From NCBI GenBank assembly GCA_016882555.1, contig VGPQ01000019.1:1-10871 (forward strand): DNA of 10,871 bases. Direction: 5' to 3'. This DNA comes from Cyanobacteria bacterium M_surface_7_m2_040 (lineage in GTDB: Bacteria; Cyanobacteriota; Cyanobacteriia; PCC-6307; Cyanobiaceae). The translations under genes were made by a program, and so were the position numbers. Shown in pieces: positions 1 through 7,326 of this stretch (its first letter is position 1; each line of letters starts with the position of its first letter). Under the pieces are notes generated by a model. The model ran no database searches. It worked only from the letters and a program-made list of their open reading frames with translations, and was not told the DNA's origin.

Positions 1-1320
1 GATCACAAAAATCAGGTTTTCGACGGCCTGGCCCACCGCCTCGACCTGGACCTCGGAGAGGCTGGGCAGCCGAGGCAGGGCATGCACCACGGTGTAAGAC
101 AGCGCCAGCGGCACGGCCCCCCGCAGGCCGCACCAGGAGAGCAGCACCGTCTCGCGCGAGGTCAACGGCGACCAGGGCTGGAAGGCCAGGATGCTGATGG
201 GTCTGACCACCAGCATCAGGCACAGGCTGATCAACACGCCCGGCACGATGTAAGCGCCGAGATGCATGGGGTTGAACAACAAGCCAAATAACAGGAACAC
301 CAGCATCTCCATCAGGCTGTTGAAGGTTTCAAAGCTGTTTTCCAGCAGCTCTGGCGTGATGTGTGCGTTGTTGTAGATGTTGTTGGCGAGGAAGGCACCT
401 GTAACGTAGGCCGTGATGAATCCCGATCCCCCGATCAAGGTTAATAGGCCATAGGAGGAGAGGGCGAGGGCCATGCCGACAACGAGCACTTGATCGCGAT
501 TGACGATCATCTCATTGAAGATAAATTTGGCCACGTAGGTGAGAATCAGACCCACCAGAATGCCGCTACCGATGCTTTTGAGAAAGCTCTGAAGATTCAC
601 GGCGATGGCCTTCAGCAGGCTGAGGTCATCGCTGAAGCCTTGACTGCTCAGACCCAGCACCACAAGCAAGAACAAAATTGCAGCTGGATCATTGACAGAG
701 GACTCCAATTCGATCAGATGCTTGACCCTCGCCGGCATGCTGTGCTGCACGGTTTTGAGCACGCTCAAGGTGACGCCGGCATCCGTGGACCCCAGGGTGG
801 CAGCGATCAGGAAGCAGACGCTCAACGGTAGGCCCACTTGGCCGAGGCTCCAGTTGGCATGGCCGTGGCTGATCAACCAGATGACCAGACCAAGCAGAAC
901 CGACGAAATCATGACGCCGCCGATGGCCAGCATCAGCTCATGGCGAAGCAGCCTGTGCAGTTGGCGAAGATTGCTGCTGAGACCGGCATAGAACAGCAAC
1001 ATCGAGAGGCTCACCACATGTAGGGTTTCAGCCCCTTCCGGCCGCAGGAGAGCCGCGTCTGGTGTGATGGCAACACCCAGCAGAAGAACGCCCAGATTGG
1101 CGGGAATGCTGAGGCGGGTGCAAAGTTTGCTGGCGATCAAGGCCCCTAAAAAAACCAGTGCGATCACCGTCAGGCTTCCTTCCAGTGGCAGGCTGGTGAT
1201 CTGGCTGGCATTCACCAGCGACGGTTTGGGCAGGGCGTCACGGGCTTCCGATGCAAGCGTCGCCAGCAGCGAGCCAAAGCTGGTGCTCAGTGGCATGGGT
1301 AGGGGTAGGGCGCTCACCAC
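1..1320 (-). CDS. CPA1-family Na+(K+)/H+ antiporter, NhaP/CvrA-like (3' end missing)
   Basis: Inner-membrane antiporter that exchanges protons for Na+ or K+, for pH and ion homeostasis. The frame is open for 440 codons from a GTG at 1320 and leaves the window still in frame, so the C-terminus is missing. About eleven hydrophobic segments alternate with short loops. Diagnostic motifs are T179-D180 in 'LGSTDAGVT', N210-D211 in 'LESSVNDPAAI' (the Asn-Asp pair of electroneutral CPA1 exchangers), and 'CGLRGAVPLALS' at 397-408. I prefer the GTG at 1320 because GAGG lies 8 bases upstream; an in-frame ATG at 1296 has no such site. It begins 3 bases after the symporter stop, so it is probably the last visible gene of the operon. 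Several stretches are clearly less GC-rich than the neighbouring genes. The family is clear; the ion preference (Na+ or K+) cannot be told from sequence. Confidence 0.9.
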   Translation of the reverse strand, partial: MVSALPLPMPLSTSFGSLLATLASEARDALPKPSLVNASQITSLPLEGSLTVIALVFLGALIASKLCTRLSIPANLGVLLLGVAITPDAALLRPEGAETLHVVSLSMLLFYAGLSSNLRQLHRLLRHELMLAIGGVMISSVLLGLVIWLISHGHANWSLGQVGLPLSVCFLIAATLGSTDAGVTLSVLKTVQHSMPARVKHLIELESSVNDPAAILFLLVVLGLSSQGFSDDLSLLKAIAVNLQSFLKSIGSGILVGLILTYVAKFIFNEMIVNRDQVLVVGMALALSSYGLLTLIGGSGFITAYVTGAFLANNIYNNAHITPELLENSFETFNSLMEMLVFLLFGLLFNPMHLGAYIVPGVLISLCLMLVVRPISILAFQPWSPLTSRETVLLSWCGLRGAVPLALSYTVVHALPRLPSLSEVQVEAVGQAVENLIFVI

Positions 1321-1323
1321 GCA

Positions 1324-2652
1324 TCAAGCCTCGCGTTGGGTGCTGCTGAGAGAGCGGGTATCAGCAAAGATTCTGTTGGAGAGCACCACCAAGCCCACCA
1401 GATTGGGCAGGGTGATCAGCGCGTCGAGCAGGTCGCTGCTGCGCCAGATCGCATCGAGCGGGCCCACGGAGCCCATCACAACCACAGCGATCCAGATGAG
1501 GCGATAGGGCTGCTGACCCTTGCCGCCAGTGAGTGCGTCCAGACAGCGTTCGCCGAAATAGGCATAGGCGGTGATGGTGGTGAAGGCAAAGGCAACAGCC
1601 ACCAGCAGCAGCAGCAGCAGCCCATGGCTGTCGCCGAGCCCCCAGGCGAAGGCCTGGTTGACCACTGCAATCGGGGAGCTGTGCAGACGATGGCTGCCGC
1701 TCAGCAGGATGACCAGGGCCGTGCCGGTGCCGATCAGAACATCGATCACGGTCAACACCATGGCGATGCAGGCTTGCTGGAAGGGGTGCGCCGGTTGCCC
1801 GCAGGCCAGAAGCGTGGCGGTGGTGCCCATGCCTGCCTCGCTGTCGAGCACCGCGAAACGAATTCCTGTCGACAGGGAGGCGGCCAGGGTGCCGGCGGTG
1901 ATGGCGCGGGGGCTCAGTCCCTGCTCCAGGATCTCGGCCACCACCGCGGGAAGCGCGGCCGCGTGCGACAGGATCACCAGCAGGCAGGCCCCTGCATAGA
2001 TGCCGCAGGAGAGGGGCAGGAGCCAGCCTGAGCAGCGGCCGATGCGGGGCAGGCCGCCCACGATCACCCCATAGGTGAGCGCCGCGATGGCCAAGCCGGT
2101 TGCCAAGGGCGGGATCTGCAGGCCCTGTTGCAGGATCTGGGCCAGCTGCTGGCTCTGCAGGGCGTTGGCCGGTCCCAGCATCATCGCCACGCCGGCCAGG
2201 GCGTACAGGGTGCCAAGCGAGCGCAGGGGGGGCGGAAGCGCCTGCCGCAAAGCCAGCATCGGTCCTCCGAGCCAATGCCCGGAGGGCAACCGTTGACGCC
2301 ATTGCGCAGACAGCAGCGTCTCGCAGAACTTGGTGGCCAATCCCACCACCGCCGCCAGCCAGACCCAGACCAGGGCGCCCGGGCCACCGGCCGTCAGGGC
2401 AACGGCCATGCCGGTGATGTTGCCCAGGCCCATCAGCCCACCCAGCGCGGCCATTGAGGTCTGCCAGGGGCTGGCCTCTCCGGCTTCGGAGGCCGGTGGC
2501 GCCTGCAGCGATCGCCACCACAGCTGCAGGGCCTGGGGCAGCAGCCGCACGGGCAGGAAGTCGAGCCCCAGGCTCAGATAAACCCCAACCAGCAGCACCC
2601 AGTCGACGAGCAGGCCCCAGATCAGGAGGTTGCCGCCATCGAAGAACAGCAT
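1324..2652 (-). CDS. AGCS-family sodium:alanine/glycine symporter, divergent
   Basis: Inner-membrane symporter of the alanine or glycine:cation symporter family, which takes up small neutral amino acids with Na+. The 442 residues are hydrophobic throughout, with about ten membrane segments, close to the usual family size. Family signatures are 'GLGNITGMAVALTAGGPGAL' at residues 75-94, 'GLATKFCETLLSAQWR' at 104-119, 'DSEAGMGTT' at 270-278, and 'FTTITAYAYFGERCLDAL' at 357-374. Two signatures are off-consensus from memory of the family: G-L-G-N-I where G-T-G-N-I is usual, and D-S-E-A-G-M-G where S-N-E-A-G-M-G is usual. It may therefore be a divergent subgroup with another substrate. The ATG at 2652 starts 9 bases after the sds stop and the gene ends 3 bases before the antiporter start, so it is probably co-transcribed. 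The ribosome binding site (GGGCGG) is weak. Confidence 0.85.
   Translation of the reverse strand: MLFFDGGNLLIWGLLVDWVLLVGVYLSLGLDFLPVRLLPQALQLWWRSLQAPPASEAGEASPWQTSMAALGGLMGLGNITGMAVALTAGGPGALVWVWLAAVVGLATKFCETLLSAQWRQRLPSGHWLGGPMLALRQALPPPLRSLGTLYALAGVAMMLGPANALQSQQLAQILQQGLQIPPLATGLAIAALTYGVIVGGLPRIGRCSGWLLPLSCGIYAGACLLVILSHAAALPAVVAEILEQGLSPRAITAGTLAASLSTGIRFAVLDSEAGMGTTATLLACGQPAHPFQQACIAMVLTVIDVLIGTGTALVILLSGSHRLHSSPIAVVNQAFAWGLGDSHGLLLLLLVAVAFAFTTITAYAYFGERCLDALTGGKGQQPYRLIWIAVVVMGSVGPLDAIWRSSDLLDALITLPNLVGLVVLSNRIFADTRSLSSTQREA
1603..1620. repeat. (CAG)6 trinucleotide run inside the symporter gene
   Basis: Six perfect CAG units on the plus strand read as six CTG leucine codons (residues 345-350) in a membrane segment of the minus-strand symporter. 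Such a run can gain or lose units by slippage without shifting the frame. It is probably only a result of a Leu-rich helix and strong CTG preference. Confidence 0.8.
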
Positions 2653-2661
2653 CCGCCCGGA

Positions 2662-3633
2662 TCAATACAGCCGGCTTAGCACGAAATCGGGGAGCCCCTT
2701 GAGTGCGCGGGAGGCGTCCGAGGTGGTCAGCCAGCCGAGGGCTTCGCCGGCTTCGCGGGCGAAGCCCTCGGCCAGGGCACGCGAGCGAGGGATGGCCTCG
2801 CAGCCCCGCACCAGCTCAAGTGCCTGCTCCAGGTCGCCGTCCTTGCTGAACTCCCGCTCGATCAAACCGGCCAGGGCTGGGCGCTCCTCGAGGGCATAGA
2901 GCGCTGGGGCCGTGAGGTAGCCGGAGGCCAGATCACTGGCTGCCGGTTTGCCCAGCTGCTGGTCGTCACCAGTGAAGTCAAGAATGTCGTCGACCACCTG
3001 GAAGGCCAGCCCAAGCTGGCGACCAAAGCGGTAGAGCTCGTCGAGATTCTGGGTCGGCAGGCCTGACAGCACCCCGGCAGCCCGGGCGCTGTTGGCAATC
3101 AGGGATGCGGTTTTGCAGTAACTCTTGTCGAGATAGGTCTCGAAGCTCTGGCCCGTGTCGTAGCGATAGAGGCCCTGGCGCACCTCGCCATCGGCCAGAT
3201 CCATGATCACCCGGCTCAGCAGTTTGACGACTTCAAGGTCGTCCAGGTTGGCCAGGTGCCAGCTGGCCTGAGCAAACAGGAAATCACCTGCCAGGACGGC
3301 AACGCGGTGGTTGAACCGGCTGTGCACCGTGGCAACACCGCGCCGGGTCGAGGCTTCATCGACCACGTCGTCGTGAACCAGCGAAGCCGTGTGGATCATT
3401 TCGGTGATCTCGGCTAGCCGGCGGTGACGCTGACCGAGCTCGCCTGTGGGGCTGATGGCCCGCGACAGCAGCAGCACGATGCCAGGCCGCAAACGCTTGC
3501 CACCGGCGGCAAACAGATGCTCAGCCGCGGCCTGCAGGATCGGATGGCCGGCACCAATCAGGCTGCGCAGATCAGCCAGCAGGGCATCGAGGTCGGCCTC
3601 GACGGGCTGGAGCAGCTCTGCAACCGTTGCCAC
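2662..3633 (-). CDS. sds: Solanesyl (long-chain trans-polyprenyl) diphosphate synthase
   Basis: Head-to-tail trans-prenyltransferase that lengthens an allylic diphosphate with isopentenyl diphosphate, giving the C45 solanesyl tail used for plastoquinone. The first Asp-rich motif D-D-V-V-D is at residues 88-92 and the second, D-D-I-L-D, at 215-219; 'GGKRLRPG' at 44-51 binds diphosphate. Small residues just before the first motif (A83, S84) agree with a long-chain product. The open frame extends upstream to 3780, but I start at GTG 3633: this gives 323 residues beginning 'VATVAELLQPVEADL', matching cyanobacterial enzymes, with GGAGG 4 bases upstream, and the longer start would run deep into murI. 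It follows murI by 32 bases and precedes the symporter by 9. A hairpin overlaps its ribosome binding site. Chain length is inferred from the family, not visible directly. Confidence 0.93.
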   Translation of the reverse strand: MATVAELLQPVEADLDALLADLRSLIGAGHPILQAAAEHLFAAGGKRLRPGIVLLLSRAISPTGELGQRHRRLAEITEMIHTASLVHDDVVDEASTRRGVATVHSRFNHRVAVLAGDFLFAQASWHLANLDDLEVVKLLSRVIMDLADGEVRQGLYRYDTGQSFETYLDKSYCKTASLIANSARAAGVLSGLPTQNLDELYRFGRQLGLAFQVVDDILDFTGDDQQLGKPAASDLASGYLTAPALYALEERPALAGLIEREFSKDGDLEQALELVRGCEAIPRSRALAEGFAREAGEALGWLTTSDASRALKGLPDFVLSRLY

Positions 3634-3637
3634 ACAA

Positions 3638-3653
3638 CCTCCGGTGTGCGGAG
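3638..3653 (-). promoter_or_regulatory. Hairpin covering the sds ribosome binding site
   Basis: In the minus-strand mRNA, CTCCG and CGGAG pair perfectly around the five-base loop CACAC. The 3' arm with the next G is the GGAGG ribosome binding site of sds, 4 bases before its GTG. The 5' arm begins 13 bases downstream of the murI stop, so a ribosome finishing murI could open the hairpin and couple sds translation to murI. The pairing is seen; the role is inferred. Confidence 0.4.
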
Positions 3654-3665
3654 ATCCTAGAAGCC

Positions 3666-4508
3666 TCAGGCCTGCTGCCGCTGGCGATCCCCGCGAAGCG
3701 TCGGACAGAGCCGAACCTGCTCGACCAGGGGCTCCGAACCCAGCCAGCAGGCTGCGGCCCGTGCAAAACCCTCGGCGCAACCAGTGACGCAGATGCGGCT
3801 CTGGCTCAGGGCCGCTGGAGCTGCTTGCTGCAGTTGCTCGGCCTCGGGTAGATCTCCGAGACTGGCCAGCAGCGGCCCGAGCCGCGCCACGGTGGCCCGC
3901 GCCGGATCCACCAGCACCACATCGGTCGGCAACAGGCGCGCCAGCAGGGGTTCCAGCAGGGGGTAGTGGGTGCAGCCCAGCACGATTTCCTCGCAGCCCC
4001 GCTCCAGCAGGGGTTGCAGGTAGGTCGTGGCGGCCTGCTGCAGGTCCGGGTGCTCGAGATCTCCGGCTTCGATCAACGGAACGAACGCTGGACAGGCGAC
4101 CTCGACCACTTCGGCCTTCGGTCTGCAGGCGTGGATGGCGCGGCGGTAGGCGCCACTGGCGGCCGTGGCCGGGGTGGCGAGCACGCCGATGCGATTGCTG
4201 GTCAGGGTGGGAGCCACGCTGTCAATCAAGCCCACCACCGGCACCCCGGCTTCAGCCACGGCCACATCCAGGGCGAGGGCGTTGGAGGTGTTGCAGGCCA
4301 TCACCAGCACACCGATGCCCTGCAGCCGCAGCCAGTGCACCACCTCGGCGGCAATCATGCGGATCTCCTCGGCGCTGCGCTCGCCGTAGGGCACCCGCGC
4401 CGTATCCCCCAGGTAGAGGCAAGGGGTGTGGGGGTAGTGCTCGTGCACCTGCCGCAGCACCGTGAGGCCGCCCAGCCCACTGTCAAACAGACCCACCCGC
4501 AGGCTCAT
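3666..4508 (-). CDS. murI: Glutamate racemase
   Basis: Cofactor-independent racemase that converts L-glutamate to D-glutamate for peptidoglycan precursors, in the cytoplasm. All signatures of the Asp/Glu racemase family are present: 'GLFDSGLGGLTVL' at residues 6-18, P40-Y41-G42, the first catalytic cysteine C72 in 'ACNTSNALAL', and the second, C179, in 'LGCTHYPLLEPL' with H181 beside it. At 280 residues it is of normal bacterial length. The C-terminal part 'VTGCAEGFARAAACWLG' is a common feature of the cyanobacterial type. The ATG at 4508 overlaps the amidase stop as ATGA, so the two genes are very likely translationally coupled. sds follows after 32 bases. Function and start are well supported. 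Confidence 0.96.
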   Translation of the reverse strand: MSLRVGLFDSGLGGLTVLRQVHEHYPHTPCLYLGDTARVPYGERSAEEIRMIAAEVVHWLRLQGIGVLVMACNTSNALALDVAVAEAGVPVVGLIDSVAPTLTSNRIGVLATPATAASGAYRRAIHACRPKAEVVEVACPAFVPLIEAGDLEHPDLQQAATTYLQPLLERGCEEIVLGCTHYPLLEPLLARLLPTDVVLVDPARATVARLGPLLASLGDLPEAEQLQQAAPAALSQSRICVTGCAEGFARAAACWLGSEPLVEQVRLCPTLRGDRQRQQA

Positions 4509-5632
4509 GGCAACCCCCTGAGGTAATTCAGGATGCCGGTTGCCAGGGCCAGGGCCATGCGACGCCGGAAGTCGGGATCACGCAGGCGGGCGGCATCCAA
4601 TTGCCCGGTCACAAAGCCCATCTCCACCAAAGTGGAGGGCATCGTCGCCCGGCGGATCACGAAGAAGCGCGCCGCTTTGACCCCCCGGTCTGGCGAGCCT
4701 GGAGACACCCCCAGCATCTGGCGCTGCACGGCATCGGCCAGCTGGCGGGAGAGACCCGCCTGTGAGCCGCCAGCGAAATAGAAGCTTTCAATGCCGTTGA
4801 CATCGGGTCTGGCCAGGCTCAGCGCGTTGGCGTGAATGCTGATGAAGGCATCGGCGCCACTGCTGTTGGCCAGAGCCACCCGCGGCGGCAGGTCGACATC
4901 GATGTCGCTGGTGCGGGTCATCTCCACCACGACGCCACGGGCCTCCAGCAGCCGTGCCACCTGCAACGCCACATCAAGCACCACATCGGTTTCGCGCAGG
5001 CCATTGATGCCGATCGCCCCAGGATCGGGGCCGCCGTGACCGGGGTCGATCACCACCTTGAAGCGGCCGCGCGGCACCACCGGCAGGCCATCCGCCGAGA
5101 GGGGCTTGGGGGATGTGGGGAAGCTGGGCCGGGGCTCGGGTGTCCTGCTCAAGGGGGTGGCCGCATCGAGATCCCCTTCCCCCATGCTCACAAGCCCCTG
5201 GGTCGGCAGGCCGATGAGGGGCATCCGCCAGCGGTCAGGAGCCGTGCCGAGCAGGCGCAGCAGCTTGGGATTGAGCTGGATCCCCGGCTGAAACTCCAGC
5301 ACCAACCGGGTGGTTTCAGCGTCGGGCCTGCCGATGCGCACCGCCTTGAGGGCACCGCTGCCGCCGAGGCTGCGGCTGCGGCTTGGGGCCCCAGGCAGGT
5401 CGACCCAGAGCCGCGGGCCGCGGCCCAGCGATCCGGCTTCGAAATAGGCCTTGAGTGACGCATCGGGACTGGTGCGCAGCTCCAGCACGCCCTGGCGCGT
5501 GATGCGCCAGGCCCCGAGGCTCGAGCCGGCGGCCATCGCCGCAGAGCCGCACCACAGCAGCAGGCCGGCCAGCAGGCTGACCACACCGCTCGCAGCCAGG
5601 CGCGCCGGCCGCAGGATCGGACTGCCGATCAC
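4505..5632 (-). CDS. N-acetylmuramoyl-L-alanine amidase (AMIN + Amidase_3), exported
   Basis: Zinc amidase that cuts the bond between N-acetylmuramic acid and the stem-peptide L-alanine, used in cell separation and peptidoglycan turnover. Residues 1-35 look like a signal peptide (basic RPAR, hydrophobic core, A-M-A-A end). Residues 40-125 form a beta-rich AMIN-like domain, residues 150-185 a Pro/Ser-rich linker, and residues 190-375 the Amidase_3 domain. Expected zinc and catalytic residues are all present: H199 ('VVIDPGHGG'), E214 ('GLRETD'), H267 ('SIHANA') and E337 ('STLVEMGFV'). The start is a GTG at 5632, 9 bases after the stop of the upstream amidohydrolase and without a clear ribosome binding site; this start keeps the signal peptide complete. 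The stop overlaps the murI ATG. It is AmiC-like in layout, with 375 residues. Confidence 0.94.
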   Translation of the reverse strand: MIGSPILRPARLAASGVVSLLAGLLLWCGSAAMAAGSSLGAWRITRQGVLELRTSPDASLKAYFEAGSLGRGPRLWVDLPGAPSRSRSLGGSGALKAVRIGRPDAETTRLVLEFQPGIQLNPKLLRLLGTAPDRWRMPLIGLPTQGLVSMGEGDLDAATPLSRTPEPRPSFPTSPKPLSADGLPVVPRGRFKVVIDPGHGGPDPGAIGINGLRETDVVLDVALQVARLLEARGVVVEMTRTSDIDVDLPPRVALANSSGADAFISIHANALSLARPDVNGIESFYFAGGSQAGLSRQLADAVQRQMLGVSPGSPDRGVKAARFFVIRRATMPSTLVEMGFVTGQLDAARLRDPDFRRRMALALATGILNYLRGLP

Positions 5633-5641
5633 AGGCGCCGC

Positions 5642-6460
5642 TCAGAACAGGCCTGGGCGGCGGTGCCGCAGGCTGGGCATCTGCGCCCGCACCCGCGCAC
5701 CGTGCTCGGGATCGATGGGAGCCACAGCCGAACCCGGCGCAATGCCGGCATCGGCCAGCACCGTGCCCCAGGGGTCGATCACCAGGGCATGGCCGTGGGT
5801 CTGGCGTCGGTCGTGGTTGAGACCAGTCTGGGCCGGCGCCACCACGTAGGCGGTGTTTTCGATCGCGCGGGCCTGCAGCAGCACCTGCCAGTGGTCTTTG
5901 CCCGTGAAGGCGGTGAAGGCGGCCGGCACCATCAGCACGTCGGCACCTGCCCCCGCCAGATGGCGGTACAGCTCCGGGAAGCGCACGTCGTAGCAGATCG
6001 ACAGCCCAATGCGGCCCAGACCGGGCACGTCCACCACCGGTGGCAGGTCATTGCCAGGTTTGATCGTGGCCGACTCGCGGTAGGTGTTGCCGTCGGGCAG
6101 GTCCACGTCGAAGAGGTGGATCTTGTCGTACCGAGCCAGAACTTGGCCCTCATGGCTCACCAGTTCGGCGCGGTTGTAAGTGGCCCCCTCGCCAGCGGGC
6201 ACCGGGAAGCCGCCACCCAGCAGGGTCACCTGGTAGCGGCGCGCCATCGTGACCAGGAATCGGCTGCAGCGCTCAGCCAGGGATGGGCCCAGCTCGAGTC
6301 TGCGGGCGTCGTTGCCCATGAAGGCGAAGTTCTCGGGCAGGCCCACCAGCGCGGCGCCACGCCGGGCGGCCAGCTCGATCTGCTCTTCGGCGGCAGCCAG
6401 GTTGGCGTCGGGATCGGGAGTGCTGGTGAGCTGCACTGCAGCGGCCAGAAAACTGCTCAC
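5642..6460 (-). CDS. Nit-type carbon-nitrogen hydrolase (likely deaminated glutathione amidase / omega-amidase)
   Basis: Cytoplasmic amidohydrolase of the nitrilase superfamily, Nit branch. Members hydrolyse alpha-ketoamides such as deaminated glutathione, a metabolite-repair reaction. Counting from the GTG at 6463, the Glu-Lys-Cys triad is E44 ('GLPENFAF'), K114 ('YDKIHLFDVDL') and C157 ('LSICYDVRFPELYR'). 'HWQVLLQARAIENTAYV' at 191-207 is the other branch signature. Two adjacent GTG codons (6463, 6460) could start it. GGAGG lies only 1 base before the first and 4 before the second, so I chose 6460, giving 272 residues. It lies 42 bases (6461-6502) downstream of the comB-like stop and ends 9 bases before the amidase start. 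The YDKIHLFDVDLPDG stretch points to Nit1 rather than plant nitrilase; the exact substrate is an inference. Confidence 0.9.
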   Translation of the reverse strand: MSSFLAAAVQLTSTPDPDANLAAAEEQIELAARRGAALVGLPENFAFMGNDARRLELGPSLAERCSRFLVTMARRYQVTLLGGGFPVPAGEGATYNRAELVSHEGQVLARYDKIHLFDVDLPDGNTYRESATIKPGNDLPPVVDVPGLGRIGLSICYDVRFPELYRHLAGAGADVLMVPAAFTAFTGKDHWQVLLQARAIENTAYVVAPAQTGLNHDRRQTHGHALVIDPWGTVLADAGIAPGSAVAPIDPEHGARVRAQMPSLRHRRPGLF

Positions 6461-6502
6461 CACCCCTCCGGTCTTGGATGGGCCGAACTGTAGGAGAGCC
6501 GC

Positions 6503-7258
6503 TCAGCTCTTTCGCAGCACGCCGGGCTCGGCCTGCAGCGGCACCACCGACAGGCTGTCGACCGCGGCGCAGCAGGCGAAATCGGCGTCGTGGTTGCCGA
6601 TGCGGATCAGGCGTTGGCCATGGCTGGCGGCCCGCAGGCAGGTTTCGGTGTCGTGGTGCCATTGCTGCCACAGCGCCAGGGCTGCGAGCATTTCGTCATT
6701 GCCGAAGCTCACACCCACATGCGGCGCCACCGCCAGCTCGGTGGCTGCCGAGGCCACGGCACCGGCCGCCAGGCTGTCTTCGAGGGAGTAATCCCCTTCC
6801 CAGCCGCTGCCCACGATCCAGACCCGCTGGCAGCCCTGGGCCAGCAACCGCTTGGCCACGGCCATGCGGTTGGGCAGGCAGGCGGTCACCAGCAGGGGCA
6901 CGTCGCGCACCGCCGCCAGGGAGCGGGTGCCGTTGGTGGTGCTCATGAAGATGCGCTTGCCGCCCACCACTGCGGGCGTCACGGCCAGGGGGGAGTTGCC
7001 CAGGTCGTAGCCCTCGACGCGTTGGCCGTCGCGCTCACCGGCCCGCAGCCGTTGGGCTTCGGGCCACGCGGCTGCGGCCGCTTCGAGTTCGCCCAGATCG
7101 GCGAAGGCCTGAATGGCTTCAGCGCCGTTCTCAAGGGACCAGGCGATCGTGGTGGTGGCACGCAGCACGTCGATCACCACGGCGGCATCGGGGCCGCCTT
7201 CGGCCACCGGCACGACCGGGGGCACGGCTTCGGAGGTGTGGAAGTAGGAGAGTTGCAT
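6503..7258 (-). CDS. comB: ComB-like 2-phosphosulfolactate phosphatase
   Basis: Mg2+-dependent acid phosphatase family known from methanogen coenzyme M synthesis, where it converts 2-phosphosulfolactate to sulfolactate. The 251 residues carry the family pattern: '[12 protein letters not shown]' at 27-38, G-N-S-P at 87-90, 'STTNGTRSL' at 106-114, the Gly/acid-rich '[18 protein letters not shown]' at 150-167, and a terminal '[14 protein letters not shown]' at 221-234. Cyanobacteria are not known to make coenzyme M, so the substrate here is open. The start is ATG 7258 with no strong ribosome binding site. It is the first gene of the minus-strand cluster, just after the divergent spacer, so its promoter probably drives the whole unit. 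Family assignment is strong; the biochemical role in this organism is not established. Confidence 0.9.
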   Translation of the reverse strand: MQLSYFHTSEAVPPVVPVAEGGPDAAVVIDVLRATTTIAWSLENGAEAIQAFADLGELEAAAAAWPEAQRLRAGERDGQRVEGYDLGNSPLAVTPAVVGGKRIFMSTTNGTRSLAAVRDVPLLVTACLPNRMAVAKRLLAQGCQRVWIVGSGWEGDYSLEDSLAAGAVASAATELAVAPHVGVSFGNDEMLAALALWQQWHHDTETCLRAASHGQRLIRIGNHDADFACCAAVDSLSVVPLQAEPGVLRKS

Positions 7259-7326
7259 GGCGTCGCAGCAGCTGCGGCGGGTGCGTCACAGTAGGCACCT
7301 CCCCTGCAGCGCGCGTCAACGCGGCG
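7259..7326. promoter_or_regulatory. Divergent spacer between comB-like gene and ubiD, with a candidate promoter
   Basis: This 68-base spacer must serve two divergent units. On the minus strand, TTGACG (7319-7314) and TACTGT (7293-7288) resemble -35 and -10 boxes, but the 20-base gap is longer than the usual 16-18. On the plus strand the inverted repeat CGCGT-CA-ACGCG (7312-7323) ends 3 bases before the ubiD ATG and overlaps the -35-like box, which would suit an operator. A second inverted repeat, CGCAG-CAG-CTGCG, is at 7264-7276. No clear plus-strand promoter or ubiD ribosome binding site is visible. Confidence 0.35.

Noticed and set aside
2508..2515. GCGATCGC, the HIP1 palindrome common in many cyanobacterial genomes
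   Set aside because: I found it only once in the window, about what GC-rich sequence gives by chance, so it is neither enriched nor diagnostic here.
1361..2665. Long minus-strand frame (434 codons) overlapping the symporter
   Set aside because: Its product is Arg/Gly/His-rich with no family motifs and mirrors the GC-rich symporter in another frame; the symporter has clear membrane segments and signatures.
3634..3780. Longer sds starting at 3780
   Set aside because: It would overlap murI by more than 100 bases and add 49 Arg/Ser/Gly-rich residues not expected in the family; the GTG at 3633 fits length and ribosome binding site.
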